Shown here in pieces: positions 8,983-17,928 of a stretch of DNA of 64,000 nt; position 1 is the first letter of the stretch; each line of letters starts with the position of its first letter. This DNA is from Prolixibacteraceae bacterium. GTDB taxonomy: Bacteria > Bacteroidota > Bacteroidia > Bacteroidales > Prolixibacteraceae. The notes under the pieces were generated by a model, which did no database searches, was not told the origin of the DNA, and saw only the letters and a list, made by a program, of their open reading frames with translations. The position numbers and the translations under genes are program-made. The stretch spans positions 1,426,001 to 1,490,000 of the forward strand of contig CP082230.1 of NCBI GenBank assembly GCA_019856515.1, written 5' to 3'.

Positions 8983-9702
8983 ATGAACAATTTAGATATA
9001 CATAAATGGGAGAATAGAAGGATGTGTGACATCCTTCTAAAATATCCACGAGTATTGTCCCTGCTCGACCGCTTACATATCCATCTTGAACTTCATGAGA
9101 TGACCGTAAAAGAGGTATGTGATCAAACCAATACCAACCTAACTCTTTTTGTCATTCTCATTGAATCATTTCTTGACAAATCAGAGAACTTCAACGGGAA
9201 ATATGATCTTTCGATCATTCCTGATTTGGTAGCATACCTTAGAGAGTCACACAACTACTTCCTCGAAAAAAAGATCCCTTATTTAAATCAGATTCTTGCT
9301 CAATTTATCGAGAAATTCAAACATCCTCAAATAGGGTTATTGAAAATATTCTTTGACGAGTACTGTCAAGAAGTACAGCAACATATGAGCTATGAGGATC
9401 GTGAAGTATTTCCATATATCAATAAACTTCATAAGCTATCGGTCGAAAAAGACATCACACATCTTGATTTCTCCATGGAGGAGTTCGAAGAGCACCATAC
9501 CAATATAGAAGAGAAACTGAGTGATCTGAAAAATCTTTTGATCAAACACTTCGCCTCTGACTATGGCAACTTCCTGAAAACTCAATTTCTTCTTAACCTT
9601 TATGATCTAGAAGATGAAATTCATGATCACTCTCGTTTAGAAGATGACATCCTGATTCCTCTTGTAAAACAACTTGAGACACTAACCTCAAATGAAAGAT
9701 GA
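8983..9702 (+). CDS. RIC/YtfE-like hemerythrin-domain protein (Fe-S cluster repair type)
   Basis: This 239-aa protein has an N-terminal segment resembling the ScdA_N/DUF542 domain (CDILLKYPRVLSLLDRLHIH, then MTVKEVC), but without the family's usual cysteine pair. A hemerythrin-like four-helix region follows. Candidate diiron ligands are His in ESHNYF, His and Glu in HMSYEDREVFPY, His in EEHHTNIEE, and His and Glu in HDHSRLEDDILIPL. RIC proteins repair Fe-S clusters after nitric oxide or oxidative damage. It starts 29 bp after hydG and overlaps the LuxR-type gene by 4 bp (ATGA), so the three probably form one operon. Confidence 0.82.
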   Translation: MNNLDIHKWENRRMCDILLKYPRVLSLLDRLHIHLELHEMTVKEVCDQTNTNLTLFVILIESFLDKSENFNGKYDLSIIPDLVAYLRESHNYFLEKKIPYLNQILAQFIEKFKHPQIGLLKIFFDEYCQEVQQHMSYEDREVFPYINKLHKLSVEKDITHLDFSMEEFEEHHTNIEEKLSDLKNLLIKHFASDYGNFLKTQFLLNLYDLEDEIHDHSRLEDDILIPLVKQLETLTSNER

Positions 9703-10301
9703 GCCAAAAACTACATGCTGTCGTCATTGACGATGCCACAATCATAAGAGAAGGGATAGAAGTTATTCTCAACCGGAATTTCTTTCCAATCACTCTTAAT
9801 AAGCTTTCATCGTTCCCCCCAAACCTTGAAAAAGTGATCAAATCAAAAGTTGATCTAGTAATGGTCAATGCCAACATGCTTTGGAACTACAACGGAGATA
9901 TCCAATATTTCTCCGACGTTCTCAAATCGAAGAACATTCCAATGTTAGGCTACAACATCCAACACCATAGCCAAAAAAAGCTATTTACATCGATACTTCA
10001 CCTGACAGACTCAGAAGAGACAATTTGTGATAAGATCAAATCGATCACTGCAAAAAATCAAAAAGGTGTTGAAGAAGATAGTAGCAATCTATCCACAAGA
10101 GAAATCGAAGTAATTAGACAAATTATTGATGGCAATAGCAATAAAGAGATTGCAGAAAAGCTCTTTATTAGCACCCATACCGTAATTACGCACCGTAAAA
10201 ACATTACACAAAAATTGGGTATAAAATCCATATCGGGACTTACCATCTATGCTATTCTGCATGGTCTAGTAGAGATCGATGAATATAAAACGGAAGCCTA
10301 A
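9699..10301 (+). CDS. LuxR-type regulator with degenerate receiver domain
   Basis: This 200-aa protein combines an N-terminal receiver-like half with a C-terminal LuxR/GerE helix-turn-helix (LSTREIEVIRQIIDGNSNKEIAEKL, then ISTHTVITHRKNI). The acidic pair Asp11-Asp12 is present, but the phosphoacceptor position is Asn57 (VMVNANM) instead of Asp. Conventional phosphorylation is therefore unlikely. The gene overlaps the hemerythrin gene by 4 bp, which suggests they are translationally coupled and that it controls this redox/NO-related operon or its targets. No histidine kinase is nearby. Confidence 0.85.
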   Translation: MSQKLHAVVIDDATIIREGIEVILNRNFFPITLNKLSSFPPNLEKVIKSKVDLVMVNANMLWNYNGDIQYFSDVLKSKNIPMLGYNIQHHSQKKLFTSILHLTDSEETICDKIKSITAKNQKGVEEDSSNLSTREIEVIRQIIDGNSNKEIAEKLFISTHTVITHRKNITQKLGIKSISGLTIYAILHGLVEIDEYKTEA

Positions 10302-10321
10302 CCACTCCACATAAAATGTAT

Positions 10322-10360
10322 ACTGCTGTTTGTAATATTCATCTCTACAAACAGCAGTAG
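10322..10360 (+). terminator. strong hairpin ending the hydG operon
   Basis: TACTGCTGTTTGTA and TACAAACAGCAGTA form a perfect 14-bp stem with an 11-nt loop, 20 bp after the regulator stop. There is no long T tract, so it could be an mRNA-end stabiliser rather than a classic terminator. Confidence 0.6.
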
Positions 10361-11042
10361 CAATACCCGTCTCTAAAAAGAAAATAAGCCTACCACATCT
10401 CATTATCGAAATCTTAGCACCCCTTAACTTATCATGTTAAAAGAGAAGGCGACATTCTATACCCTCAAGAAGTATCACTCTATAGTCTAAGCTCTTAAGC
10501 ATAAGTTTTGGTATTGTATAGGGCAATGAACGACTAGATGAACAAGCCATGACATCAGTAGTAACTTCTTCACCATCCCAATAGTTAAGAACTGAATGCC
10601 TTACCCATTTCATCTGTGTGCCATCCCGTAAACTCCAACCCTTCGTGCCTTTCAGCCTTAGCGGTTCCCTTATCCCTGCACTTCATCCAACAGGGAACGC
10701 AGCGCTCCGCTCGGCATCATGTGTCAACCAAAATCCGTGGAGATCCGTCTAATCCGTGGCTAAATTCCTTGCACCTCAACCCTTCGTGTCTTTGCGTCTT
10801 AGCGGTTCCCTTATCCCTACACTTCATCCAACAGGGAACGCAGCGCTCCGCTCGGCATCATGTGTCAACCAAAATCCGTGGAGATCCGTCTAATCCGTCC
10901 AATCCGTGGCTAAATTCCTTGCACCTCAACCAAAATAAAAAATCTGTTTCATCTGTATGCCATCCCTTCCACCTCACCCCTTCACCCCCATGTGTATTAG
11001 CGGCTTAGCGATTATTTTAAAATCCGTTCCCGACAATTTCAA

Positions 11043-11170
11043 CCAAGCCCCGAACGGGGTGACCGAAACTAGCCCAACGGTGAAATGAATATGTTGCGCA
11101 GTAGCGCTGCATAAGAATGAGCCTTGGGTACAACACACCACCAATCATCAAAGGCTGAAGGCCTGGCCCA
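11043..11170 (+). repeat. 130-bp hairpin element, copy 1
   Basis: Order: GCCCCGAACGGGG mini-hairpin, then a long stem closed by CCCAACGG and CCTTGGG (11073-11128) with inner arm TGTTGCGC, loop AGTA, arm GCGCTGCATA, then AAGGCTGAAGGCCT. Copies 2 and 3 (33674, 39269) share this subtype and orientation. Confidence 0.85.
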
Positions 11171-11469
11171 TCTCAGACATAACGCATCCAATACGACAAA
11201 GTTTGTGCCAATTCATTGGCACAAGAGAGATACCTCGTACAGGCGCGATGCTCGCGCCTCCTTCCTTCCTATCTTTGCGTCTTCGCGGTTCTTTTCCGCC
11301 GTGCACTTCATCCAACAGGGAACGCAGCGCTCCGCTCGGCATCATGTGTCAACCAAAATAAAATCCGTCAAATCCGTGGCTAAATTCCGTGCACATCAAC
11401 CCTTCGTGTCTTTGCGCCTTAGCGGTTCTTTTAAAATCCGTGGCTATATGTTACTTTACATCGACCAAA

Positions 11470-11866
11470 ATAAAATCCGTTACATCGATCTAATCTGTTT
11501 CATCTGTGTGCCATCCCTTGCGCCTCAACCAAATCCGTCCAATCCGTGGCCATAATTCCCTTCGCTCAAACACAATAAAAAATCCGTTTCATCGGTCTAA
11601 TCTGTTTCATCTGTGTGCCATCCCTTGCGCCTCAACCAAATCCGTCCAATCCGTGGCCATAATTCCCTTCGCTCAAACACAATAAAAAATCCGTTTCATC
11701 GGTCTAATCCGTTTCATCTGTGTGCCATCCCTTGCGCCTCAACCAAATCCGTCCAATCCGTGGCCATAATTCCCTGCACTCAAACACAATAAAAAATCCG
11801 TTTCATCGGTCTAATCTATTTCATCTGTGTGCCATCCCTTGCGCCTCAACTCTTCAACCCTTCGTG
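11470..11866 (+). repeat. 107-bp tandem repeat, about three to four copies
   Basis: The marker GTGGCCATAATTCCC starts at 11546, 11653 and 11760, so the period is 107 bp. Copies differ by single bases (for example TTCGCTC versus TGCACTC). The period is not a multiple of 3, so no repeated protein is encoded. Confidence 0.85.
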
Positions 11867-12004
11867 TCTGTGTGTCCTCGTCGTTTATTTCTACCCCTTG
11901 CACCTCATCCCTTGCACCCCAACCTTCTAACCTCTTCTTCAACAACTTACCACTTCACCCCAAAATCCATGTATATTTTCATACTTTCTCATCTACGCTT
12001 TTCT

Positions 12005-12012
12005 TATATTTG
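12005..12012 (+). promoter_or_regulatory. -7 element of the C1 peptidase promoter
   Basis: TATATTTG matches TAnnTTTG, 68 bp upstream of the ATG at 12081, just past the end of repeat block A. Confidence 0.45.
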
Positions 12013-12080
12013 ATTGTCAAATTACCACGATGGGTAGAGGACACAACGAACAATTATTTTAATCATATCATAAACAAGCC

Positions 12081-13328
12081 ATGAAAAAAACACTATTGAC
12101 ACTAGCAAGTGCTGCTCTTGTCTCTGTGGCTTCGGCACAGACAAAAGACCCTGCAAAGGTACAAGTCATCGAAGGAGGTAAAGGATACTACTACGAAACG
12201 ATCCTTAAAGACATCAGTAAGGTTAACGACCAATTAGACGAGAAGGAACCATACAAACGATTTGTAATGGACCAGTCTAAGATGAAACTACCGAACAATG
12301 TGGATCTATACACTAAGCTATGGGCATTTGATCCAATATCGCAAGGAAACACAGGTTCATGTTGGTGTTTTTCGACAGTCTCTATGCTTGAATCAGAAAT
12401 ATATCGCATGCAGAAGAGAGAGGTGAAACTTTCAGAGATGTACGTAGTATATTGGGAATATGTATTGAAAGCAACTCGTTTTATAGAGAAAAGAGGAAAC
12501 TCTCTTTTTGCACAAGGATCTGAAGGAAATGCAGTAGCTAGAGTTGCAACTCAATATGGATTGGTTCCTGAGAACGAGTATACAGGAAAACTGAACGGTC
12601 GCAAATTCCATACACATAAAAAGATGTATGGAGAGATGAAAGCATTCTTGGAAGGTTTAGAGGAGTCAAATGCTTGGAATAAAGAGGAAGCCATTGAGAC
12701 GATCAAATCAATCATGAATCACTATATCGGAACCCCTCCAAATGATTTCAAAGTAGACGGAAAAGAGTACACCCCGATGACCTTCATGAAAGAGTATGCT
12801 AAAATCAATCCAGAAGACTATGTAGAGATCCTTTCATACAAACAAGAACCTTATTGGAAGCAAGTAGAATACACCGTGCCTGACAACTGGTGGCACAGCA
12901 AAGACTACTACAATATTCCATTAAATGACTATATGAAGATCATTCGTCGTGTAATCGACAAAGGATACACTGTCAGCATTGGAGGGGATGTATCAGAAGC
13001 TGGATTCCTTAGAGAGACTCAATGTGCTATCGTTCCTGATTTCGATATCCCAACCAAATACATCACAGAAGATGCACGTCAATTCCGTTTCTCTAACGAA
13101 AGTACTACTGACGACCATGGCATGCATATGATCGGATATATCAAGGACTGGAAAGGGGATGGTTTCAACTGGTATCTAATCAAAGACTCAAGCTCGGGAT
13201 CACGTAACAATGACCCTAAAGTCAAAGAGTTTGGATACTACTTCTTCCGTGAAGACTACATCAAATTAAAGATGATGGGATTCACTGTACATAAAGATGC
13301 AGTAAAAGATATCCTTAAAAAATTCTAA
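12081..13328 (+). CDS. exported C1-family cysteine peptidase (aminopeptidase C / bleomycin hydrolase-like)
   Basis: This 415-aa protein has a signal peptide (MKKTLLTLASAALVSVASAQ). The papain-fold catalytic segment QGNTGSCWCFSTVSMLESE supplies the oxyanion Gln and nucleophilic Cys (around residue 94), and DDHGMHMIGY supplies the His. The third triad position, normally Asn in a KNSWG motif, reads KDSSSG, so it is Asp. The insertions and length fit the C1B (PepC/bleomycin hydrolase) subfamily, here exported to the periplasm or surface. It is monocistronic, with a -7 element upstream and a terminator downstream. Confidence 0.88.
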   Translation: MKKTLLTLASAALVSVASAQTKDPAKVQVIEGGKGYYYETILKDISKVNDQLDEKEPYKRFVMDQSKMKLPNNVDLYTKLWAFDPISQGNTGSCWCFSTVSMLESEIYRMQKREVKLSEMYVVYWEYVLKATRFIEKRGNSLFAQGSEGNAVARVATQYGLVPENEYTGKLNGRKFHTHKKMYGEMKAFLEGLEESNAWNKEEAIETIKSIMNHYIGTPPNDFKVDGKEYTPMTFMKEYAKINPEDYVEILSYKQEPYWKQVEYTVPDNWWHSKDYYNIPLNDYMKIIRRVIDKGYTVSIGGDVSEAGFLRETQCAIVPDFDIPTKYITEDARQFRFSNESTTDDHGMHMIGYIKDWKGDGFNWYLIKDSSSGSRNNDPKVKEFGYYFFREDYIKLKMMGFTVHKDAVKDILKKF

Positions 13329-13355
13329 CAACACTTTCACTAGAATTCAGGACAA

Positions 13356-13390
13356 AGGATGCTACAAAAAAGTCGTAGCATCCTTTTTTC
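13356..13390 (+). terminator. terminator after C1 peptidase gene
   Basis: GGATGCTAC and GTAGCATCC form a perfect 9-bp stem around AAAAAAGTC, followed by TTTTTTC. Confidence 0.9.
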
Positions 13391-14096
13391 TTCCACCATA
13401 TTATCGGCTGCATATCTCTTTAGCATATGAGGAAGGTCTCATCTTCCTCATATCCTTGAGCTTCAGCTCAACAACTTACACTCCAACAAAAAAAATTGTG
13501 TATTCTTTCCCAAGATTCCCACCCTTAAGCTATATTAGGTTTCCTTTTCAGAGAATGTAGCAGCATAGAAAGATAAACGATGTTTGATCTCTTCGTCTCT
13601 TAGCAGTTCTTCTAATATGTGTTCATCTGTTGAATCATTATCATACGTATTCCGTCCCTTGATCGTCAATCAATATCTCTGGCTCGTCTAATCTATGTGC
13701 ATCTATGCAATCTGTTTCACTTTCAACGTTTGCCTCTGAAACCCAACCTCTAATCGACTCAATAGATTAGATATTCTATAAACAATCCCATATCATCCAC
13801 ACAAGATTAAATTATGTTAATACAATACCCTCTATTTTAATATAAACATATATTTATGTTTATTCACAACAGGTTTTAACAACACCTAATTATAACACAT
13901 TTATATTTTAATATTAGATTTCAAACTTATGGAATTTAATTATCCACACATCACATCTACCACACTGGGTATCAACATGAAGCCAATAAGCTATTTGTCA
14001 ATAGCACTTATTACACACAAATTATTTCGATAACAAAAATACATCTGCCACAAAATCAAAAAGAAAATATAAAATCAAGAATCAACTTATTTGTTT
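13391..14096. other. intergenic DNA with decayed repeat units
   Basis: No gene is seen. At about 13570-13745 there are degenerate plus-orientation versions of the 9-nt units (CTTCGTCTC TTAGCAGTTC; CTCGTCTAATC; ATCTATGCAATCTG). The rest is AT-rich, presumably including the promoter of the LRR gene at 14097. Confidence 0.6.
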
Positions 14097-15518
14097 ATGA
14101 TGAAGAAAATTTTACTTATTTTATTAACAATTACAACACTAAGAGTAATTGGACAAAATCTCCCAGCAACACAAAATCAATGGGAGTACTCAGAAGTAAC
14201 CATTAACGGTATAAATGGAATTAGCCTTAACAGATATATTGGAGAGTTAAACCAAAATGATCAATATATTAATATTCCAAACTCAATTGATTCTAAGCCT
14301 GTCATTGCACTATGCTATATGAGCAAAACAAACTATATGAGAAGGCTTGTGGGTAGATCGAGTGACAGTGATGCACTATGGAGCCCACTAAGTGGACTAT
14401 TTGGTCAAAATAAAACGACTCCCAACACAAATGTAAGAGAAGTTAATGCACTAAATGCAAATATCCTACATGTAGGACCATACACTTTTAGTTATTGTCA
14501 AAACAGAAATACATCTATTAGTTTAACCAATAATGTCAAGGAAATTATGCCTTTTGCATTTAGTGGTTCAGAGATTGTTAACTTTAACTTTCCGACATCA
14601 TTAGAATATTTAGGTGCATACACTTTCTATAACTGTAAGGAGCTTGCATATGCATCACCCATTCCATCCACAGTCACTAGAATAGAGTTGGGGACATTTT
14701 ATGGCTGTGTCGATCTTATCACATCTATCTCTCATTTAGTACATGAAAATATCGAATATATTGGTTCTTATGCTTTTAAAAACTGTACGAGTCTTGAAGG
14801 GACACTAACACTACCCAAGCAACTAGATCAGATTAATGATGGGGTTTTTGATAACTGTAGTAAAATTTCCGTAGGCTCTCAAATGCCACAGAGTTTAAAA
14901 TTTATTGAAAGACGTGCCTTTGCTGAAAGCAAAAGTTATACGAAGAATTTAATATTCAATGAGGGACTTATTAATATTGCTGACAGTGCATTTTATCGTA
15001 AATGGTATCAAGATAACGGACGTGAGATTGAGACAATCGTTTTTCCTAGCTCATTGAATTCTATCGAATCTTGTGCTTTTCGCGGGACATCTAGCAACTT
15101 ACAAACAATCCATATACATGCATTAACGCCTCCTGTAGTTACTGGGAAAAAGACATTTGATGAATCATCCTATCGAAACACGACTCTTTATGTACCACAA
15201 GGTACATTGACTAAATACAAAGAAGCTACAATATGGAAGGAGTTTAATAACATTGAAGAGATTAATAGTAAAAGCACCTCTGTAAAATCTAAACGAAATG
15301 ATATCTACTCAATCATTTCAAATGGAAATAGAATCCTTTTCAAGAACCCTTCGTCGATGAAACGAATCTCTGTTTACGACATTTTGGGTAACATCATCTA
15401 TCAATCTGAAAAAATTGATAACGAGCTAAAAATTAACACGAATAATAATAAGATTTTTATTCTGATGATTGAAACAAATGATGGCAACATGTACAAAGAC
15501 AAATTCAGAATGAATTAG
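14097..15518 (+). CDS. secreted BspA-type leucine-rich-repeat protein with T9SS-like C-terminal domain
   Basis: The ATG at 14097 (a TTG at 14091 would add two residues) gives about 473 aa with a signal peptide, MMKKILLILLTITTLRVIGQ. Residues about 110-400 are BspA-style LRR_5 repeats, recognisable from recurring ...I...AF..C..L......P..... units (for example VGPYTFSYCQN, IEYIGSYAFKNCTSLEG). The last 70 residues (ISVYDILGNIIYQSE ... IFILMIETNDGNMYKDKF) look like a type IX secretion sorting domain, so surface display is likely. An IS5-type element sits 21 bp after the stop, separating the gene from its probable terminator at 16823. Confidence 0.85.
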   Translation: MMKKILLILLTITTLRVIGQNLPATQNQWEYSEVTINGINGISLNRYIGELNQNDQYINIPNSIDSKPVIALCYMSKTNYMRRLVGRSSDSDALWSPLSGLFGQNKTTPNTNVREVNALNANILHVGPYTFSYCQNRNTSISLTNNVKEIMPFAFSGSEIVNFNFPTSLEYLGAYTFYNCKELAYASPIPSTVTRIELGTFYGCVDLITSISHLVHENIEYIGSYAFKNCTSLEGTLTLPKQLDQINDGVFDNCSKISVGSQMPQSLKFIERRAFAESKSYTKNLIFNEGLINIADSAFYRKWYQDNGREIETIVFPSSLNSIESCAFRGTSSNLQTIHIHALTPPVVTGKKTFDESSYRNTTLYVPQGTLTKYKEATIWKEFNNIEEINSKSTSVKSKRNDIYSIISNGNRILFKNPSSMKRISVYDILGNIIYQSEKIDNELKINTNNNKIFILMIETNDGNMYKDKFRMN

Positions 15519-15539
15519 ATAAACAACAATAATATTTAA

Positions 15540-16811
15540 GGGAACCTCTCAAAATTAGTTTTTTTGTTTGATCCTATATGTTCGGTAAATTTGGGAAACC
15601 TCACATATAATAGTGTGTATTTTTAATTATTGATAATCAGTGTATTACATTTCAGTATTTAAAGTGTAGACACAGTTATTTTACCATTAACTTTAATCTT
15701 ATAATTTGTTCATACCTAAACAAGTTGTATGTGAGGTTAATTAGCCCAATAATTGTACTTGATCTTTCAAATCCAATACACTTCATTTGCAAATTTCCCA
15801 TACTATTTTCCATAAAACCAAACACATGCTCAACTCTTGCTCTTGTTTTTGATTTTTCTTTATTATTTTCCTTTTGCTGGTCAGTTAAAGGTTTATTTCT
15901 TACTCCTTTCTCATTTACATTATTCTCCATTTTACTTTCGTCTATAAGCTTATCACATCGTTCTCCTGTATAAGCACTATCAGCATAGAATTTACAATCT
16001 TGATCTGTATCATCTCCAATGAGTAAATCTAATGCTTTTGAGTCATGAACTTCAGCACTTGAAGAAGTATAATCTGTAATCAATTTACTATCACTGTCTA
16101 TTTTGATATGATTCTTATAGCCAAAATGTTTTTCATTACGTTTTTTCGCCCAACGTGCATTTACATCTTTCTGACGAAGTTTATTCTTATTTGAATGCCA
16201 TTCCTTTGGAGCACAGTTGTTTTCTTTGATATATTCATTCTCTTTTTTGCTATTTCTTTGTCTTGGAACTTCCACAAAACTAGCATCAACAATTTTACCT
16301 TCAGAAACAAGCAAACCCTCATTATTTAATACATGATGAAACTGTTCAAAAAGTTCTCTTTCTAAATCTAGAACTGAAAGTCTTTCTCTAAATCGCCAAA
16401 TTGTTTTTTCGTCTGGTATAGAACTACTCCGAACTAAACCTAAGAATTGACTAAATGAATGCCTATCAATAATCTGATATTCTGTTTGAAAATCACTAAG
16501 ATTATAATAGCGTTGTAGTATCAAAATCTTAAACATCATAATAGGACAGTAAGCTGGAGCACCAGCATTACTTTTGCGATCTTTTTCATATACCTTTTCT
16601 AAGATGGGGAGAAATAACTCCCAATCGATAACCTGATTTAAACGATATAAAGGATCTCCCATTTCTTGAAGCTTCTCTAGCCTAAAAACGTCATCAAATA
16701 ATGAATCGTTAGTGATATTCTTGTAGTTCATATTTATAAAGATCACTTTTTTAGTATAAGAATTACAATGTAATATGTTAAATATCAGTTAAATAATTAT
16801 GAGAGCCCCCC
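15540..16811 (-). mobile_element. IS5-family insertion sequence, complete, 1272 bp
   Basis: The ends are GGGAACCTCTCAAAATTA and, inverted, GGGGGGCTCTCATAATTA. They are flanked by a perfect 4-bp target duplication TTAA (15536-15539 and 16812-16815), consistent with the YTAR targets of IS5-group elements. It contains one intact transposase gene on the minus strand. Confidence 0.9.
15676..16731 (-). CDS. IS5-family DDE transposase
   Basis: This is a 351-aa transposase starting at the ATG (complement of 16729-16731); a GTG five codons upstream is also possible. The N-terminal DUF772-like region includes QRYYNLSDFQTEYQIIDRHS and IWRFRE. The DDE triad can be placed at KIVDASFVEV (D), FYADSAYTGE (D) and RARVEHVFGFM (E). 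The reading frame is intact and lies inside an element with intact ends and target duplication, so the copy is probably recent and potentially active. Confidence 0.93.
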   Translation of the reverse strand: MNYKNITNDSLFDDVFRLEKLQEMGDPLYRLNQVIDWELFLPILEKVYEKDRKSNAGAPAYCPIMMFKILILQRYYNLSDFQTEYQIIDRHSFSQFLGLVRSSSIPDEKTIWRFRERLSVLDLERELFEQFHHVLNNEGLLVSEGKIVDASFVEVPRQRNSKKENEYIKENNCAPKEWHSNKNKLRQKDVNARWAKKRNEKHFGYKNHIKIDSDSKLITDYTSSSAEVHDSKALDLLIGDDTDQDCKFYADSAYTGERCDKLIDESKMENNVNEKGVRNKPLTDQQKENNKEKSKTRARVEHVFGFMENSMGNLQMKCIGFERSSTIIGLINLTYNLFRYEQIIRLKLMVK

Positions 16812-16822
16812 TTAAAACACTT

Positions 16823-16856
16823 AGGGCACAACATTTTAATTACGTTGTGCCCTTTC
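16823..16856 (+). terminator. terminator displaced from the LRR gene by the IS
   Basis: GGGCACAAC and GTTGTGCCC form a perfect 9-bp stem followed by TTTCC. It lies 11 bp beyond the IS end, on the side where the LRR gene (stop 15518) would have continued before insertion. Confidence 0.7.
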
Positions 16857-17038
16857 CGTTATTATAAGTTTTTAGCTCTCAATAATCTCCAAATCAATGA
16901 TATAAAGCCATACCAACAATTTCGTTTTGACAAGGGAGAGAGTTTATAAATATCGCAAATTTCCTTGAATGACTTTTACACTATCCTAATTAAGCTTGAT
17001 AGAACAGAGACTTTAAACTCTTCATAATATTCTAAATA

Positions 17039-17686
17039 TCAATATTCTGGGGCCAGATAAAAGGAGAAATAACAACTTCTACTATATTTTTCATGCAGTG
17101 GATCGTATATCATCGCCCAAAAATGAATCTCCTCTGCATCCATGCAATTATTCCATTTTATACTATAGGGTTGCCAATCTGATTGAGCCCCTTCCTCCCG
17201 ATGCCTTAATTTCACCATATCTGAGATATCTCCTCCAGCAGTACCATATCTTAATATCACAAGATAGCCATCTCGAATAGAATTATGCTCAACATCCACA
17301 TTCACCGTAAGATGTAATCCATCATACCATACTGCATCTACACCAAATGTTGTGTCATCTCGAATGCTCATCCTCACCTTCGAACAGTCAATATATAAAT
17401 TAGGGTATTCTCCACCAATGGCATCCATTATCACATGTGACCTTGCCGAGCAAATTGCTTTGGCTATCGTCTGAGATCTCTTTCGATACGAAACACGAAT
17501 CACATCCTTAAAATTGGACAAAAAGCTAGAAGCCAACTTCATTCGAAGTCTCTGACACTTCTGTTTCTCCGATGCGGGCTTTTTCGAAGGCTCTGGTTTT
17601 GAACGTACATACTGCTTATTCCCAATCTTAACCAACACCAAATTACCAATCGTTCCAGTAAAATATTTTCCATCTATTCGTGCCAT
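17039..17686 (-). CDS. DUF6266-family protein
   Basis: This 215-aa protein has an N-terminus MARIDGKYFTGTIGNLVLVK followed by a basic segment (PEPSKKPASEKQKCQRLRMK), matching the start of the Bacteroidota DUF6266 family. The second half is rich in beta strands (VDAVWYDGLHLTVNVDV, GYLVILRYG). It has no signal peptide or catalytic motif and its function is unknown. It lies head-to-tail with a second DUF6266 gene of exactly the same length (17929-18576), 242 bp apart, so the pair looks like an old tandem duplication. Confidence 0.75.
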   Translation of the reverse strand: MARIDGKYFTGTIGNLVLVKIGNKQYVRSKPEPSKKPASEKQKCQRLRMKLASSFLSNFKDVIRVSYRKRSQTIAKAICSARSHVIMDAIGGEYPNLYIDCSKVRMSIRDDTTFGVDAVWYDGLHLTVNVDVEHNSIRDGYLVILRYGTAGGDISDMVKLRHREEGAQSDWQPYSIKWNNCMDAEEIHFWAMIYDPLHEKYSRSCYFSFYLAPEY

Positions 17687-17774
17687 ATCGACAATAAATT
17701 AAATTACAAAAAATGAGAAATATGATTGGTGATCCCCAACTATGGGGACCACCAGTAATACCCATCGAATTATG

Positions 17775-17850
17775 AAATGACCTAAAAATCTTGCGAATAT
17801 ATTTGCTTAGACAAGCCACAATAGTGGAAGCGTCGTTTCCCTACAGGCGT
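17775..17850 (+). repeat. dispersed element, copy 2
   Basis: TTATGAAAT, TTGCGAATATATTTG, CTTAGACAAG and AGTGGAAGC appear in the same order as at 2425-2482. It sits between the two DUF6266 genes. Confidence 0.5.
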
Positions 17851-17928
17851 ATTTTTTAACGATGCATAAACAATATAGGACACAGAGAAATAGCTCACGC
17901 TATGATTTAACAGGTATAGACACTCTAC

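Larger units (their letters stand above)
10605..12000 (+). repeat. repeat block A (9-nt periodic units, plus orientation)
   Basis: About 1.4 kb of non-coding DNA built from recurrent modules: AATCCGTCT/AATCCGTCC/AATCCGTGG; CTTCGTGTC/TTTGCGTCT/TAGCGGTTC; AATCTGTTT/CATCGGTCT; and an AACGCAGCGCTCCGCTCGG module. Units step by 9 nt, so long frames stay open without coding. The same modules recur in all later repeat blocks. Inside it are one hairpin element (11043-11170), two short palindromes (TTGTGCCAAT/ATTGGCACAA at 11203-11224 and AGGCGCGA/TCGCGCCT at 11241-11259) and a 107-bp tandem array. Confidence 0.9.

Noticed and set aside
10605..12000. CRISPR array
   Set aside because: Repeat units are short, adjacent and 9-nt periodic, without constant-length unique spacers; no cas genes are in the window.
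10616..12084. Several 65-143-codon frames in block A, with strings such as SARHHVSTKIRG
   Set aside because: The same peptide strings recur in every repeat block. They arise because 9-nt-periodic units keep frames open; no promoter, domain or codon bias supports them.
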